From Sinimarinibacterium arenosum (GTDB lineage: Bacteria; Pseudomonadota; Gammaproteobacteria; Nevskiales; Nevskiaceae): a stretch of DNA of 64,000 nt. Shown here in pieces: positions 17,045 to 26,957 of the stretch. Position 1 is the stretch's first letter. Each line of letters opens with the position of its first letter. The stretch is taken from contig NZ_SUKF01000001.1 in the NCBI RefSeq assembly GCF_005047655.1, forward strand, positions 151,394-215,393. The letters are read 5' to 3'. Under the pieces are notes generated by a model. It was given only the letters and a program-made list of their open reading frames with translations, was not told the origin of the DNA and ran no database searches. The translations under genes were made by a program, and so were the position numbers.

Positions 17045-17074
17045 CTTGAAACCAGGGCTTGGCGTCCCCACGAT
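17045..17074 (+). promoter_or_regulatory. Sigma-32 (RpoH) heat-shock promoter of hslVU
   Basis: CTTGAAA at 17045-17051 and CCCCACGAT at 17066-17074 are 14 bases apart, close to the RpoH consensus CTTGAAA-N13/14-CCCCATNT. The expected start of transcription is near 17080, 25 bases before hslV. The -35 lies in the loop of a hairpin with arms GCCCTGG (17038-17044) and CCAGGGC (17052-17058). Confidence 0.8.
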
Positions 17075-17104
17075 GGACTGTCCGATGATCAAGGACGAGT
17101 CCCT

Positions 17105-17647
17105 ATGAAACAGTTCGACGGCACCACAATCCTGTGTGTACGTCGCGGCGGCCAGGTCGCGCTGGGTGGCGACGGGCAGGTTTCGATGAACAACACGCGC
17201 GTCAAGAACAATGCGCGCAAGGTGCGCCGCCTGTACGGCGACAAGGTCATTGCCGGATTTGCCGGCGGCACCGCCGACGCCTTTACCCTGTTCGAGCGCT
17301 TCGAAGGCAAGCTTGAAAAGCATGGCGGCCAGCTGGTGCGCGCCGCGGTCGAGATGGCCAAGGACTGGCGCACCGACCGTTATCTGCGCCGGCTCGAGGC
17401 GCTGCTGTTGGTGGCGGATCGCGATGCATCGCTGATGATCAGCGGCAATGGCGACGTGATGGAGCCCGAAGAGCACGGTGTGCTGGCGATCGGTTCCGGT
17501 GGGTCGTTTGCGCAGGCCGCAGCGCTGGCGCTGGTACACAACACCGAACTGGGTGCACGCGAGATCGTCGAAAAAGGCCTGCATATCGCTGCCGACATCT
17601 GCATCTACACCAATCATCAGCTGACGATCGAAACGCTGGACGCCTGA
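17105..17647 (+). CDS. hslV: ATP-dependent protease subunit HslV
   Basis: HslV is the proteasome-like peptidase of the HslUV complex in the cytoplasm. The 180 residues include a six-residue propeptide MKQFDG, after which [20 protein letters not shown] begins with the catalytic Thr (T7). Position 11 is Cys, where many homologues have Ser. The [20 protein letters not shown] and ADICIYTNH segments are typical. The ATG at 17105 is supported by AGGA upstream and by the propeptide length seen in other proteobacteria. It is expressed with hslU from the RpoH promoter at 17045. Confidence 0.97.
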   Translation: MKQFDGTTILCVRRGGQVALGGDGQVSMNNTRVKNNARKVRRLYGDKVIAGFAGGTADAFTLFERFEGKLEKHGGQLVRAAVEMAKDWRTDRYLRRLEALLLVADRDASLMISGNGDVMEPEEHGVLAIGSGGSFAQAAALALVHNTELGAREIVEKGLHIAADICIYTNHQLTIETLDA

Positions 17648-17688
17648 TCCGGCGTGCGCTGCCCCCGATCGCAAACTTTCGAGATCCC

Positions 17689-19044
17689 ATGACAGAAGCT
17701 CTTGCCGCTCCGGATACGATGACCCCGCGCGAAATCGTCGCGCAGCTCGACCAGCACATCGTCGGCCAGCAGGCCGCCAAGCGCGCCGTAGCGATCGCGC
17801 TGCGCAACCGCTGGCGCCGCGCCCAGCTCGACGGCCAGCTGCGCGCCGAGATCCACCCCAAGAACATCCTGATGATCGGGCCGACCGGTGTCGGCAAGAC
17901 CGAGATCGCGCGGCGCCTGGCCAAGCTGGTCAATGCGCCTTTCGTCAAGGTCGAGGCGACCAAGTTCACCGAAGTCGGCTATGTCGGCAAGGACGTCGAC
18001 ACCATCATTCGCGATCTGGTCGATGTGGCTGTGAAGATGGCGCGCGAGCAGGCCAAGCGCGGCCTGCGTGACCGTGCCGCTGATGCGGCCGAAGAGCGCA
18101 TTCTCGACGTGCTGTTGCCGCCGCCGAAGGACTTCGGCGAGGCCAGCCCGCAGCGTCAGCAAGAGAGCGGCGCGGCGCGGCAGGTGTTCCGCAAGCAGTT
18201 GCGCGAGGGCAAGCTTGACGACAAGGAAATCGAGCTGAAGCTGTCGCAGGGCAGCCCCAAGGTCGAGCTGATGGGGCCCCCGGGCATGGAGGAAATGACC
18301 CAGCAGCTGCAGTCGATGTTCGCCAATATGGGCCAGGGCAAGATCAAGACGCGCAAGCTCACGATCAAGGATGCGCTGGCGCAGCTGATTGACGAGGAAG
18401 CGGCCAAGCTGGTCGACGAAGAAGCGATCACCAGCGACGCCCTGCGCAACGTCGAGGAAAACGGCATCGTTTTCATCGACGAGCTGGACAAGGTCTGCAA
18501 GCGCGGCGAATACGCCGGCACCGATGTCTCGCGCGAAGGGGTCCAGCGTGACCTGCTGCCGCTGATCGAAGGCTGTACCGTCAACACCAAGTACGGTACG
18601 GTCAAGACCGATCACATGCTGTTCATCGCTTCGGGGGCGTTCCATCTGGCCAAGCCGTCCGATCTGATTCCGGAGCTGCAGGGGCGCCTGCCGATCCGGG
18701 TCGAGCTGGACGCGCTGAAGTCGGAGGATTTCCTGCGCATCCTCACTGAACCAAACTTCGCGCTGACCGAGCAGTACCGTGCACTGCTGGCGACCGAACA
18801 GGTCGAGATCGTGTTTGCCGACGACGGCATACGTCGCATCGCAGAAGTGGCATGGCAGGTCAACGAGCGCACCGAGAATATCGGCGCACGCCGTCTGCAC
18901 ACGGTGATGGAGCGGCTGATGGAGGATGTCGCGTTCGACGCGCCGGAGCGGCCGAATCAGAGCGTGCGCATTGATGCCGCATACGTCGATGAACGGCTCG
19001 GCAAGCTGGCCGGGGACGACGATCTGAGCCGCTACATCCTGTGA
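17689..19044 (+). CDS. hslU: HslU, AAA+ unfoldase of the HslUV protease
   Basis: HslU unfolds substrates and feeds them to HslV. The 451 residues carry Walker [10 protein letters not shown] (64-72), the pore motif in [15 protein letters not shown], an I-domain at about 110-240, Walker [13 protein letters not shown], and the C-terminal sensor-2 region [17 protein letters not shown]. The C-terminal RYIL matches the tail that docks into HslV. It follows hslV by 41 bases. Confidence 0.97.
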   Translation: MTEALAAPDTMTPREIVAQLDQHIVGQQAAKRAVAIALRNRWRRAQLDGQLRAEIHPKNILMIGPTGVGKTEIARRLAKLVNAPFVKVEATKFTEVGYVGKDVDTIIRDLVDVAVKMAREQAKRGLRDRAADAAEERILDVLLPPPKDFGEASPQRQQESGAARQVFRKQLREGKLDDKEIELKLSQGSPKVELMGPPGMEEMTQQLQSMFANMGQGKIKTRKLTIKDALAQLIDEEAAKLVDEEAITSDALRNVEENGIVFIDELDKVCKRGEYAGTDVSREGVQRDLLPLIEGCTVNTKYGTVKTDHMLFIASGAFHLAKPSDLIPELQGRLPIRVELDALKSEDFLRILTEPNFALTEQYRALLATEQVEIVFADDGIRRIAEVAWQVNERTENIGARRLHTVMERLMEDVAFDAPERPNQSVRIDAAYVDERLGKLAGDDDLSRYIL

Positions 19045-19772
19045 CGTCGCTGCGGACCGCGCTGGCATTGCTGTTGTCCGGATTGTCCGGCGCAGTGCCA
19101 GCGGCGGCCGCGGAGAAGGCCGACACGGTGGTGCTGCTGCACGGTCTCGCGCGCAGCTCGGCATCGATGGGGAGCATGGCCCGGGTGCTCGGTCATCACG
19201 GCTATGCCGTGGTCAACCTCGACTATCCGTCGACCCGGGCGCCGGTTGAACAGCTGGTTGATCAGGTCCTGGTGCCGCGCCTGTCGAAGCTCACGCTGGC
19301 GCCTGATGCCCGTGTGCATTTCGTTACCCATTCGATGGGCGGGATTCTGGTGCGTGACTACTTGCGCCGCTACCGGCAGCCGCAACTCGGACGCGTAGTG
19401 ATGCTGGCGCCGCCCAATCGCGGCAGCGAGCTGGTCGACCGTTTGGGGTCGCTGGCGCCGTTTCGGTGGATCAATGGCCCGGCCGGTCTGCAGCTCGGCA
19501 CGGGGGATAACCACCTTCCGCAGCAGCTCGGCGCCGTGGATTTCGAGCTCGGCGTGATTGCCGGCACGCGTTCGCTGAATCCGCTGTATTCGTCATTGAT
19601 CATCGGTGACGACGATGGCAAGGTGGCGGTGGCGCGCACCCGCGTTGACGGCATGCGTGATTTCCTGCGGGTGCCGCACACGCATACTTTTCTGATGTCG
19701 GCGCCGGAGGTGAAACGCCAGACGCTGCACTTTCTGCGCGTCGGCCGATTCGATTCTCAGGCGCAAGGCTGA
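19041..19772 (+). CDS. Exported alpha/beta-hydrolase (lipase/esterase-like)
   Basis: These 243 residues begin with a signal peptide ([18 protein letters not shown]). The alpha/beta-hydrolase fold follows: oxyanion segment [11 protein letters not shown], nucleophile elbow THSMGG, an acid in IIGDDDGKV and a C-terminal His in HTHTFLM. It resembles the small EstA/DUF-type lipases often coded after hslU. The GTG start overlaps the hslU stop by four bases (GTGA). The substrate is unknown; it probably acts in the periplasm. Confidence 0.8.
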   Translation: MTSLRTALALLLSGLSGAVPAAAAEKADTVVLLHGLARSSASMGSMARVLGHHGYAVVNLDYPSTRAPVEQLVDQVLVPRLSKLTLAPDARVHFVTHSMGGILVRDYLRRYRQPQLGRVVMLAPPNRGSELVDRLGSLAPFRWINGPAGLQLGTGDNHLPQQLGAVDFELGVIAGTRSLNPLYSSLIIGDDDGKVAVARTRVDGMRDFLRVPHTHTFLMSAPEVKRQTLHFLRVGRFDSQAQG

Positions 19773-19778
19773 AACGCA

Positions 19779-20195
19779 ATGAATACGAGCAACACGCCTA
19801 CACTCATTCGTCTGCACCGCAAGGCGCGTGCACTTGAAGTGGGTTGGGCTGATGGGACGCAGTACCTGCTGCCATGCGAGTACCTGCGCGTGTTTTCGCC
19901 CAGCGCCGAGCTGCAGGGGCATGGCTTGCCGGAGCCGATGCTGATCGGCGGCAAGCGTGAGGTGAACATCGAGAAAGTGGTCCCGGTTGGCCGCTACGCG
20001 GTCAAGCTTGTGTTCGACGATGGCCATGACACGGGGTTGTACAGCTGGCCGGTGTTGCGCGAGCTGGGCGAGCGCCAGACCGAGCAGTGGGCGCGCTACG
20101 AGCAACGCCTGGCCGAACACGGCATGTCGCGAGACCGTGATGTTGTGAAACTGTCCGCCCTGGTGCGGACCTATACCCCGCCTCCGAAAGCCTGA
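19779..20195 (+). CDS. DUF971 domain protein
   Basis: This is a 138-residue DUF971 protein, the domain that also forms the N-terminus of gamma-butyrobetaine hydroxylase. [31 protein letters not shown] and [12 protein letters not shown] are diagnostic. The role is unknown. The location before ubiE, with the two separated by 127 bases, is conserved in many proteobacteria. Confidence 0.88.
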   Translation: MNTSNTPTLIRLHRKARALEVGWADGTQYLLPCEYLRVFSPSAELQGHGLPEPMLIGGKREVNIEKVVPVGRYAVKLVFDDGHDTGLYSWPVLRELGERQTEQWARYEQRLAEHGMSRDRDVVKLSALVRTYTPPPKA

Positions 20196-20322
20196 ATCGC
20201 GCTTCCGGGTGCGCCGGTCCTCCCGCGGACCAGCACAGCGGTGCGGCCGCGCAGCTGCACACTCCCGGCGTCGCTCCGCAGCGGGGCGCTACAATGGGCC
20301 TCTTGAATTCAGCGTGCCGCCC

Positions 20323-21081
20323 ATGACCTCCAAAGAGAAATCGGCCACCACCCACTTCGGTTACGAAGAGGTTCCGGTCGTCGAGAAACAGCAGCGCGTG
20401 GCCGGGGTTTTCACCTCGGTCGCGAGCAAGTACGACCTGATGAACGACCTGATGTCGATGGGCGTGCACCGGTTATGGAAGCGCTTCGTCATAGATCTGG
20501 CCGGAGTGCGGCCGGGTGAGCGCGTGCTCGACGTCGCCGGCGGCACCGGCGATCTGACCCGCGAGTTTGCCCGGGCAGTGGGACCGACCGGGCTGGCGGT
20601 GCTGTCGGACATCAACGCCGCCATGCTGGGCGAGGGCCGTCGCCGCCTGCTCGACAAAGGCGTGGTCGGCGTCCCGCTGGCGCAGGCCAATGCCGAGAAA
20701 TTGCCGTTCGCTGATGCCAGCTTTGACTGCATCACGATCGGTTTCGGTCTGCGCAACGTCACCGACAAGGACGCTGCGCTGCGTTCGATGAAGCGTTGCC
20801 TGAAGCCGGGCGGCCGTTTGCTGGTGCTGGAGTTTTCCAAACCGCTGAATGCAGGTCTGGGCAAGGTCTACGATCAGTATTCGTTCAAGCTGCTGCCGAT
20901 GATGGGCAAGCTGGTCGCCGGCGACGAGGCTTCGTATCGGTATCTCGCCGAGTCGATCCGCATGCACCCGGATCAGGAAACGCTCAAGGGCATGATGCAG
21001 AGCGCGGGTTTGGAGCGCGTGCAGGTCTACAACCTGACTGGTGGTATCGTCGCCGTCCATCGCGGTTTCCGTCTCGAATGA
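20323..21081 (+). CDS. ubiE: Ubiquinone/menaquinone C-methyltransferase UbiE
   Basis: UbiE uses S-adenosylmethionine to C-methylate the ring of demethyl-quinone precursors. The 252 residues include [21 protein letters not shown] at the start, the SAM-binding loop [12 protein letters not shown], and the UbiE signatures [15 protein letters not shown] and [15 protein letters not shown]. The ATG at 20323 fits the family start; the frame is open upstream. A TACAAT box at 20290-20295 may be its -10 element. It heads the ubiE-ubiJ-ubiB cluster. Confidence 0.96.
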   Translation: MTSKEKSATTHFGYEEVPVVEKQQRVAGVFTSVASKYDLMNDLMSMGVHRLWKRFVIDLAGVRPGERVLDVAGGTGDLTREFARAVGPTGLAVLSDINAAMLGEGRRRLLDKGVVGVPLAQANAEKLPFADASFDCITIGFGLRNVTDKDAALRSMKRCLKPGGRLLVLEFSKPLNAGLGKVYDQYSFKLLPMMGKLVAGDEASYRYLAESIRMHPDQETLKGMMQSAGLERVQVYNLTGGIVAVHRGFRLE

Positions 21082-21124
21082 TCGTCGGTGCCAAACCAAG
21101 GTGCTCCGTGCCGGGGTGCCACGC

Positions 21125-21760
21125 ATGAACGCGCCGGCGATGCTGAGTGCCGCGCTGGAAGTGGCGCTGAACCGATATCTGGGGCTGGAGGCCTCGGCGC
21201 TTGAGGCCTGTGCGCAGTTATCCGGGCGTCGGATTGCCTTGCATGCGCAGGCACCGGATTGGCGCTTCGTCATCGAATTCCACGCCGGTGGTGTGCGTGT
21301 CGGCGGGGAGCTGGACGGGGCGGCGGACGTCAGCGTCAGCGGGCGCATGCCGGCCTTGATGAGGCTCGCCTGGACCGTTGCGCAGGGGCAGAGCGGTATG
21401 CCGCAGGACCTGCAGGTTGAGGGCGATGTCGAGCTGTTGCAGCGCTTCAATCGCGTGCTTGCCGGGGTGGGTTTTGACCCCGAGGAATTTGCGGCGCGTT
21501 TTGTTGGCGATGCCGCCGCGCACCGGGCGACTCAGGGCCTGCGCAGCCTGTTCGACTGGGGGCGACGTGCCGCGTCGACGCTGGGCCTGGATGCCGCTGA
21601 ATACCTGCGTGAAGAAACCCGCGATCTGGCGCGTGCGGCGGATGTCGAAGACTGGATGAACGAGATCGACCGGCTGCGTGACGACGTCGAGCGCTTCGAC
21701 GCACGCCTGCGGCGACTGGAAACGCCGCCGCCGCGATTGGACGAGACCCCGAATTCATGA
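21125..21760 (+). CDS. ubiJ: Ubiquinone biosynthesis accessory protein UbiJ (SCP2 domain)
   Basis: UbiJ is a lipid-binding scaffold of the aerobic Ubi complex. The 211 residues carry an SCP2 sterol-carrier domain (ALNRYLGLEASALEACAQLSG, then LQVEGDVELLQRFNRVL). A helical C-terminal region with EYLREETRDLARAADVEDW and a short coiled-coil, typical of UbiJ, follows. The position between ubiE and ubiB and the four-base overlap with ubiB support the name. Confidence 0.9.
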   Translation: MNAPAMLSAALEVALNRYLGLEASALEACAQLSGRRIALHAQAPDWRFVIEFHAGGVRVGGELDGAADVSVSGRMPALMRLAWTVAQGQSGMPQDLQVEGDVELLQRFNRVLAGVGFDPEEFAARFVGDAAAHRATQGLRSLFDWGRRAASTLGLDAAEYLREETRDLARAADVEDWMNEIDRLRDDVERFDARLRRLETPPPRLDETPNS

Positions 21761-23388
21761 GCCGCTCCACCTTCAGCTTCAACCGCCTGCGCAGGATCTG
21801 GCAGATCCGCCGGGTTGCCGCGCGCTACGGTTTGCGCGAGTTTCTCGATGGCAAGCCCCGCGGTGACGGACGTCCGCGTGGCGAGCGCCTGCGCCTGGCG
21901 CTGGAAGAACTCGGACCGGTGTTCATCAAATTCGGCCAGGCCTTGTCGACGCGGCCGGATCTGGTGCCGCCGGACATCGCGGCGGATCTGGCGCGACTGC
22001 AGGACCAGGTGCCGCCGTTCCCGATCGAGCAGGCGCGCGCAATCATCGAGGCCGAGCTGGGCAAGCCGGTCGAAGAACTGTTCGCAGCCTTCGATCCGGT
22101 CCCACTGGCATCGGCGTCGGTTGCGCAGGTCCATACCGCGCGGCTGCCGGATGCGGAAGACGGCAGCCCCGGGCTGGAGGTCGTGGTCAAGGTATTGCGG
22201 CCGGGCATCGAGCACGTCATGGCCGACGATATCGAGCTGCTGCATACGCTGGCGCAGCTTGCGCAGCGCTTCTCCGCGGATGCGCGCCGGTTGCGGCCGC
22301 GCGAGGTCGTTGCCGAGTACGAGAAGGTGCTGCTCGACGAGCTCGACCTGATGCGCGAGGGTGCCAACTGCGCGCTGCTGCGTCGCAACTGGCTCGGGTC
22401 GGAGCTGATCTACCACCCGATGGTCTACTGGGATTACACCCGCACCCGGGTACTGGTCATGGAGCGCATCTACGGCGTTCCGATTCGCGAACTCGATACG
22501 CTGCGCGCGCTGGGTGTCGATTTTCGCGCGTTGTCGGAGCGCGGCGTCGAAATCTTTTTCAAGCAAACCTTCCGCGACAATTTTTTCCACGCGGACATGC
22601 ATCCCGGAAACATCTTTGTCGATGCGTCGGATCCGGCCCACCCGAGTTATATCGCGGTCGATTTCGGCATCGTGGGTCAGCTGACACCGACGGACCAGCG
22701 CTATCTGGCCGAGAATTTCTACGCGTTCTTCAACCGCGACTATCGCCGAGTTGCAGAACTGCACATGGAGTCGGAATGGGTGCCGTCGGGCACCCGCGTT
22801 GAGGAATTCGAATCGGCGATCCGCACCGTCTGCGAGCCGATTTTCCAGCGGCCGCTGAAGGACATTTCGTTTGGCTTCTTCCTCCTGCGCCTGTTCCAGA
22901 TCGCGCGACGCTTCGACTATCAGGTCCAACCGCAGCTGGTCCTGTTGCAGAAAACCCTGTTGCAGATCGAAGGTCTGGGCCGCCAGCTCAACCCGGATCT
23001 GGATCTGTGGAAGACGGCCAAGCCGATCATGGAAGACTGGATGCGCAAGCGTCTGGGTCCGGCGGCGGCACTGGAGCGCATGCGCGCGAACATCCCGACC
23101 CTGGCCGATTCCTTGCCCGAACTGGCGCATCAGGCGCTACGGCAGTTGTCGCGCGGGCAGGGGCTGGGCGGCGTTGGCCGACAGGATCTGGACCGACTGC
23201 GCACGCAACTGCAGGCATCGAACCGGCGCCAGCTGCAGATGCTCGCGGCGGGCGCGCTGGCGTTCTGTGCAGCTCTGATCTATGTGTCCGGCAAGGGGCC
23301 GCTGTTGGCGGGGGCGCCCGTGCTCAGCGAAGCGCTGGGCCTGCTAGCGCTGTGGCTGGGCTGGCGGACCTTGCGCCAAGCGGACTAG
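21757..23388 (+). CDS. ubiB: Atypical kinase-like ubiquinone biosynthesis protein UbiB
   Basis: UbiB is an ADCK/Coq8-type ATPase required for coenzyme Q synthesis. The 543 residues include the family KxGQ motif FIKFGQALSTRPDLVP (K58-Q61), the Ala-rich loop ASASVAQVH in place of a glycine loop, DMHPGNIFV as catalytic loop and AVDFGIVGQL. Two C-terminal membrane helices are at about 493-538. Its last 65 bases overlap the convergent yibQ-like gene on the other strand. Confidence 0.96.
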   Translation: MSRSTFSFNRLRRIWQIRRVAARYGLREFLDGKPRGDGRPRGERLRLALEELGPVFIKFGQALSTRPDLVPPDIAADLARLQDQVPPFPIEQARAIIEAELGKPVEELFAAFDPVPLASASVAQVHTARLPDAEDGSPGLEVVVKVLRPGIEHVMADDIELLHTLAQLAQRFSADARRLRPREVVAEYEKVLLDELDLMREGANCALLRRNWLGSELIYHPMVYWDYTRTRVLVMERIYGVPIRELDTLRALGVDFRALSERGVEIFFKQTFRDNFFHADMHPGNIFVDASDPAHPSYIAVDFGIVGQLTPTDQRYLAENFYAFFNRDYRRVAELHMESEWVPSGTRVEEFESAIRTVCEPIFQRPLKDISFGFFLLRLFQIARRFDYQVQPQLVLLQKTLLQIEGLGRQLNPDLDLWKTAKPIMEDWMRKRLGPAAALERMRANIPTLADSLPELAHQALRQLSRGQGLGGVGRQDLDRLRTQLQASNRRQLQMLAAGALAFCAALIYVSGKGPLLAGAPVLSEALGLLALWLGWRTLRQAD

Positions 23389-24259
23389 CCGCCGGGCGGT
23401 CCGCGGGTGGCGCGCCGATTGCTGCAGCTGTGCCCGAATGGGACGTGTGGCCGAGCGCCGGGCTCATGCGCAAGGCCACCGGCAAGGTCGGAACCGAGCG
23501 CTCGACGCGGCGGATCAGCTCGGACGGCGCAATCAGGCTAATGCCCTGTTGTGCCAGCTGCGGCAGGCGTCGTGCCAGCATCGACAAGGTCGCCGGATGC
23601 GGATGCCCGATCGCCAGTGCGCTGCCGTCGCGTTGCGCCAGCGCGATCAGTCGCGAGAACTGCTGCTCGACAGCGTCAGCATCCGGGTCGTGATCGAGAA
23701 ACACCTGTCGTCGTGTCGACGGGATGCCGTAGGCGCGCGCCACCGCATAGGCGACGCTGTTGGGTGTGGTCCGACTGTCCACAAAGAAGCCGACCGGGTG
23801 CAGTGACAGCTCGCGCATCAGCCAACGCATCTGTCCCAGGTTGGCGGTGGCCTGACTGCCCTGGTGATTGTTGACGCCGGTGGCATGGGGAACTGATGCC
23901 AGCAGCTGCTGCAGCGAATCGTGGCGACTGGGCGCTGAAGCCTGCATCGATAACGCCAGCGGGTGCGCACGTGCCTCCATAGGCTGCAGTGGCAAGTGGA
24001 CCAGAATCTCCTTGTGGGCCGCATACGCGCGCTCGGCCAGGGGCACCGTATGGGGCGATTCCGGCAGGAACGCATAGGCCACTGCGCCGGGCAGTTCCAG
24101 AGCCGTTCGGCCCTGCTGTAGCGAGTCGCCCATGTCATCAATGATGACGCTGACGAGCGGCGCCGCAGCAACCGCGCGCACCGCACCGAGTGCTGCGATC
24201 AGCAACAGCGCGGTGGCCGCGCACGCACCTGGCCGTGAACGCATTGAGTGTCGGGTCAC
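23324..24259 (-). CDS. Divergent polysaccharide deacetylase family protein (YibQ-like)
   Basis: This exported protein of 311 residues has a signal segment ATALLLIAALGAVRAVAA and DUF610-type motifs: VSVIIDDMGDS, LPGAVAYAFLPESPHT, HLPLQPM, ATGVNNHQGSQAT, VGFFVDSRTT and AIGHPHPATL. Family members resemble NodB deacetylases and sit next to envC and ctpA, as here. The last 50 or so residues are Pro/Ala/Ser-rich and partly come from overlap with ubiB. The start is either GTG at 24259 or ATG at 24244. The substrate is unproven, probably a peptidoglycan-related glycan. Confidence 0.85.
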   Translation of the reverse strand: MTRHSMRSRPGACAATALLLIAALGAVRAVAAAPLVSVIIDDMGDSLQQGRTALELPGAVAYAFLPESPHTVPLAERAYAAHKEILVHLPLQPMEARAHPLALSMQASAPSRHDSLQQLLASVPHATGVNNHQGSQATANLGQMRWLMRELSLHPVGFFVDSRTTPNSVAYAVARAYGIPSTRRQVFLDHDPDADAVEQQFSRLIALAQRDGSALAIGHPHPATLSMLARRLPQLAQQGISLIAPSELIRRVERSVPTLPVALRMSPALGHTSHSGTAAAIGAPPADRPAASPLGARSASPATALAGPALR

Positions 24260-24287
24260 GGCCCTTGAATCTGGTCTGCAGTGGCGC

Positions 24288-25634
24288 TTACTGCGCCCGA
24301 GCGATCACCAGGCCCTTGAGCAGGTTCAACGCCTCATACAGCGCGTAATCCTTCTGCGCGAGTTCCTGCGCTGCCTTGGCGCGTTTCTCGAGTTCTTCGC
24401 GCTTCTGCGCGATTTCATCTAGATGCTTGGCGTCACCATTCTCGTTGGCCAGGCTGTTGGCGAGGCTAGCTTCCGTGATTGGATCGAAGCTGTCTTCATC
24501 CGGGTTGGCTTCGGTTTCGGCGATCTTCAGTGGACGGATATTGATGTCTGGGTCGATGCCTTCGGCCTGGATCGAGCGTCCGGACGGCGTGTAGTAGCGG
24601 GCTGTTGTCAGCTTGATCGCACCTTGATTGCTCAGTGGCAGGATGGTCTGCACCGAACCCTTGCCGAAACTGCGTGAGCCGACCAGCACGCCGCGCTTCT
24701 GATCCTGCAGCGCGCCGGCAACGATTTCAGACGCCGACGCCGAACCGCCATTGATCATGACCACCATCGGCTTGCCATTGAGCAGATCGCCGCGGGTAGC
24801 CTTGAATGAGCGTTCGGATGCGGTTTCACGGCCCTTGATCGTGACAATGGTGCCGTCGTCCAGGAAGTCGTCGCTGACTTTCACCGCAGCGTCCAGCACG
24901 CCACCGGGGTTGTTGCGCAGATCCAGCACCAGGCCATTGATCTTGCCGTCCGCTTCCTTTTCCAACTGATGGAAGGTCTTCTCCAGGGCCGGACCAGTCT
25001 CGGTGGTGAAGCTGGAGATGCGTACATAGGCCACGCCGGGCTCCAGCATGCGGCCGCGGACGCTGGCGACCTTGATCACGTCGCGCTCGATCTCGACCAC
25101 CTTAGGCGCCGCTTCGCCGTCGCGAACCACGGTCAGCTTGATCTTGGTGCCCGGCTCGCCGCGCATCTTCGATACCGCATCGTTCAGGGTCAGGCCCTTG
25201 ACCGGCGTTTCGTCGATCTTGACGATCAGGTCGCCGGACTGAATGCCTGCTTTCGCTGCCGGCGTGTCATCAATTGGCGCAACGACGCGGACGAAGCCGT
25301 CCTGCATCTGCACTTCGATACCGAGACCGCCGAACTTGCCGGTGGTCGCGATGTTCATGTCGCGGAATTCTTTCTTGTCGAGGTATGAGGAATGCGGATC
25401 CAGGCCGGACAGCATGCCGCGTACCGCATTCTCGAGCAGGGTCTGATCCTCGACCGGTTCGACATAGTCGGATTTCACCCGGTTCAGGATTTCAACAAAG
25501 GTCTGCAGCTCCTGCAGCGGCAGCTCGGACGGCGTGCTGGCCTTTTCAGCCAGAACCCCCGAGGTCAGGCTGATGGAGGCGCCAACCAACACGCCGACGG
25601 CAGTCGCCAGCGGAACACGGTATTTCAGGGACAT
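24288..25634 (-). CDS. ctpA: S41 family carboxyl-terminal processing protease
   Basis: CtpA is a periplasmic protease with a Ser/Lys dyad that trims or degrades envelope proteins, including peptidoglycan hydrolases. The 448 residues have an N-terminal signal/anchor (residues about 7-29), a PDZ domain (about 98-180; [24 protein letters not shown]) and the S41 core. The dyad is probably S300 ([15 protein letters not shown]) and K325 (SFGKGSVQT). The charged C-terminal helix is typical of CtpA. It is downstream of envC, a classic partner. Confidence 0.95.
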   Translation of the reverse strand: MSLKYRVPLATAVGVLVGASISLTSGVLAEKASTPSELPLQELQTFVEILNRVKSDYVEPVEDQTLLENAVRGMLSGLDPHSSYLDKKEFRDMNIATTGKFGGLGIEVQMQDGFVRVVAPIDDTPAAKAGIQSGDLIVKIDETPVKGLTLNDAVSKMRGEPGTKIKLTVVRDGEAAPKVVEIERDVIKVASVRGRMLEPGVAYVRISSFTTETGPALEKTFHQLEKEADGKINGLVLDLRNNPGGVLDAAVKVSDDFLDDGTIVTIKGRETASERSFKATRGDLLNGKPMVVMINGGSASASEIVAGALQDQKRGVLVGSRSFGKGSVQTILPLSNQGAIKLTTARYYTPSGRSIQAEGIDPDINIRPLKIAETEANPDEDSFDPITEASLANSLANENGDAKHLDEIAQKREELEKRAKAAQELAQKDYALYEALNLLKGLVIARAQ

Positions 25635-25733
25635 GGGTTTGATCTTGGGTTCAAGCTCGAATCAGGAAGGCACGATAGCAACTGTAGGACTGTGCGGAAA
25701 GCGCGGGGTTCCGCGGTGGCGTGGATTGGCCGC

Positions 25734-26882
25734 TTATCGGACCAGCCACTGGCTCGGGTCGATCGGCTCGGTGCCCTTGCGCAACTCGAAATAAACCCCC
25801 GAGCGGTCATGCCCGCCGGTATTCCCGGCGGCGGCGATGACCTGCCCGGCACTGACCGCGTCGCCAACCGCAACGGCGGTCGATTGCGCATGTCCATACA
25901 GGGTGTAGTAACTGCCTTCGTGCTCCAGCAGCACGATCAGTCCGTAGCGATGCAGCCAGCCGACGTAGACCACGCGGCCGCGGGCGACGGCACGGACTGA
26001 TGTGCCCTCGCTGGCGTCGATCCAGTGACCCTTCCAGCTCAGCTTGCCGGCAGCTTTGTCGTCGCCGAAGCGCGCGATCAGCTTGCCGCGGACCGGCCAT
26101 GGCAGCTTGCCCTTGAGCTTGGCAAACGGTTGATCGGAAAACTTTACGTCCGGGGGCAGGTCCGACAAGGCGTCCTGAAGACGCTGAATCAGGTCGCGAA
26201 CCGACTTTTCCTCGGCCTGCATGCGTTTGAGCTCGCCACGCTCATCGCGGATCCGCTGCTTCAGCTTATCCAGCATCTGGGCGCGTTCCTTGCGTGTTTT
26301 GCGCAGTTGGTCGAGCGCGTCCTGTTGCTCCTTTTGCAGGGCCAACAACTGATCCTGCTCTGCTTGCAGGCGTTCCGCCAACGCGGCGAGGGCGTCGATC
26401 CGCGATGCGATCTCCGCCATTGCCTTAGTTTGCGCGCGTTGCAGGTAATCGTAGTAAACCAGCATCCGGCCGACCTGCTGCACGTCGCTCTGGTTCAGCA
26501 ACAGTTGCGTCTGTGCCTGCCGTCCGACCACGTAGGCGGCACGCATCTGCTGCGCCAGCGCAGCGTGGCCCTGTTGCAGTCTGGACTGGGTTTCGGTGCG
26601 CTCGGCGCGGGTTGCATCAATGCGTTTCTGCTGTTCCGCGGAGCGGCGCTTGAGCGACTTGACCGCGGATTCGAGCTCGGCAACCCGGCGTTCGCTCTTC
26701 TGCACGTCGCGGGCGAGCGAGTCGCGCTCGGACTGGGTGTTCTCGATCGACGATGAAAGGGCCTGAATCCGGCTGCGAATCTGGTCGAGCGAGGCCTGGT
26801 TCTGCTTGATATCGCCGGAAGCCGCCATCGCCGCGGCCGCGGGAAGCAGGGACAGGCCGCACAGGAACGCCCGGTAGTTCAT
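25734..26882 (-). CDS. envC: Murein hydrolase activator EnvC (M23 family)
   Basis: EnvC activates septal amidases AmiA/AmiB during cell separation. The 382 residues have a signal peptide (LSLLPAAAAMAAS), two long coiled-coil stretches (about 25-115 and 155-245) and a C-terminal LytM/M23 domain (LPWPVRGKLIARFGD, VVYVGWLHRYGLIVLLEH, YGHAQSTAVAVGDAV). The LytM site lacks part of the zinc set, as in activators rather than enzymes. It is divergent from yibN, a conserved arrangement. Confidence 0.93.
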   Translation of the reverse strand: MNYRAFLCGLSLLPAAAAMAASGDIKQNQASLDQIRSRIQALSSSIENTQSERDSLARDVQKSERRVAELESAVKSLKRRSAEQQKRIDATRAERTETQSRLQQGHAALAQQMRAAYVVGRQAQTQLLLNQSDVQQVGRMLVYYDYLQRAQTKAMAEIASRIDALAALAERLQAEQDQLLALQKEQQDALDQLRKTRKERAQMLDKLKQRIRDERGELKRMQAEEKSVRDLIQRLQDALSDLPPDVKFSDQPFAKLKGKLPWPVRGKLIARFGDDKAAGKLSWKGHWIDASEGTSVRAVARGRVVYVGWLHRYGLIVLLEHEGSYYTLYGHAQSTAVAVGDAVSAGQVIAAAGNTGGHDRSGVYFELRKGTEPIDPSQWLVR

Positions 26883-26957
26883 GCGATAATGCTAGCCGGT
26901 TTGGCCGACGGATTGACGTGGCCTTGCCCCAACCACTTGTGAAAACCACCGGACACG

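Noticed and set aside
17617-19164. 515-codon minus-strand frame opposite hslU
   Set aside because: It mirrors a highly conserved hslU gene. The translation has no domain and is rich in Arg, Gln, Leu and Asp, typical of shadow frames.
21532-23130. 532-codon minus-strand frame opposite ubiJ and ubiB
   Set aside because: It is a shadow of two well-supported ubiquinone genes, with no ribosome site or family similarity.
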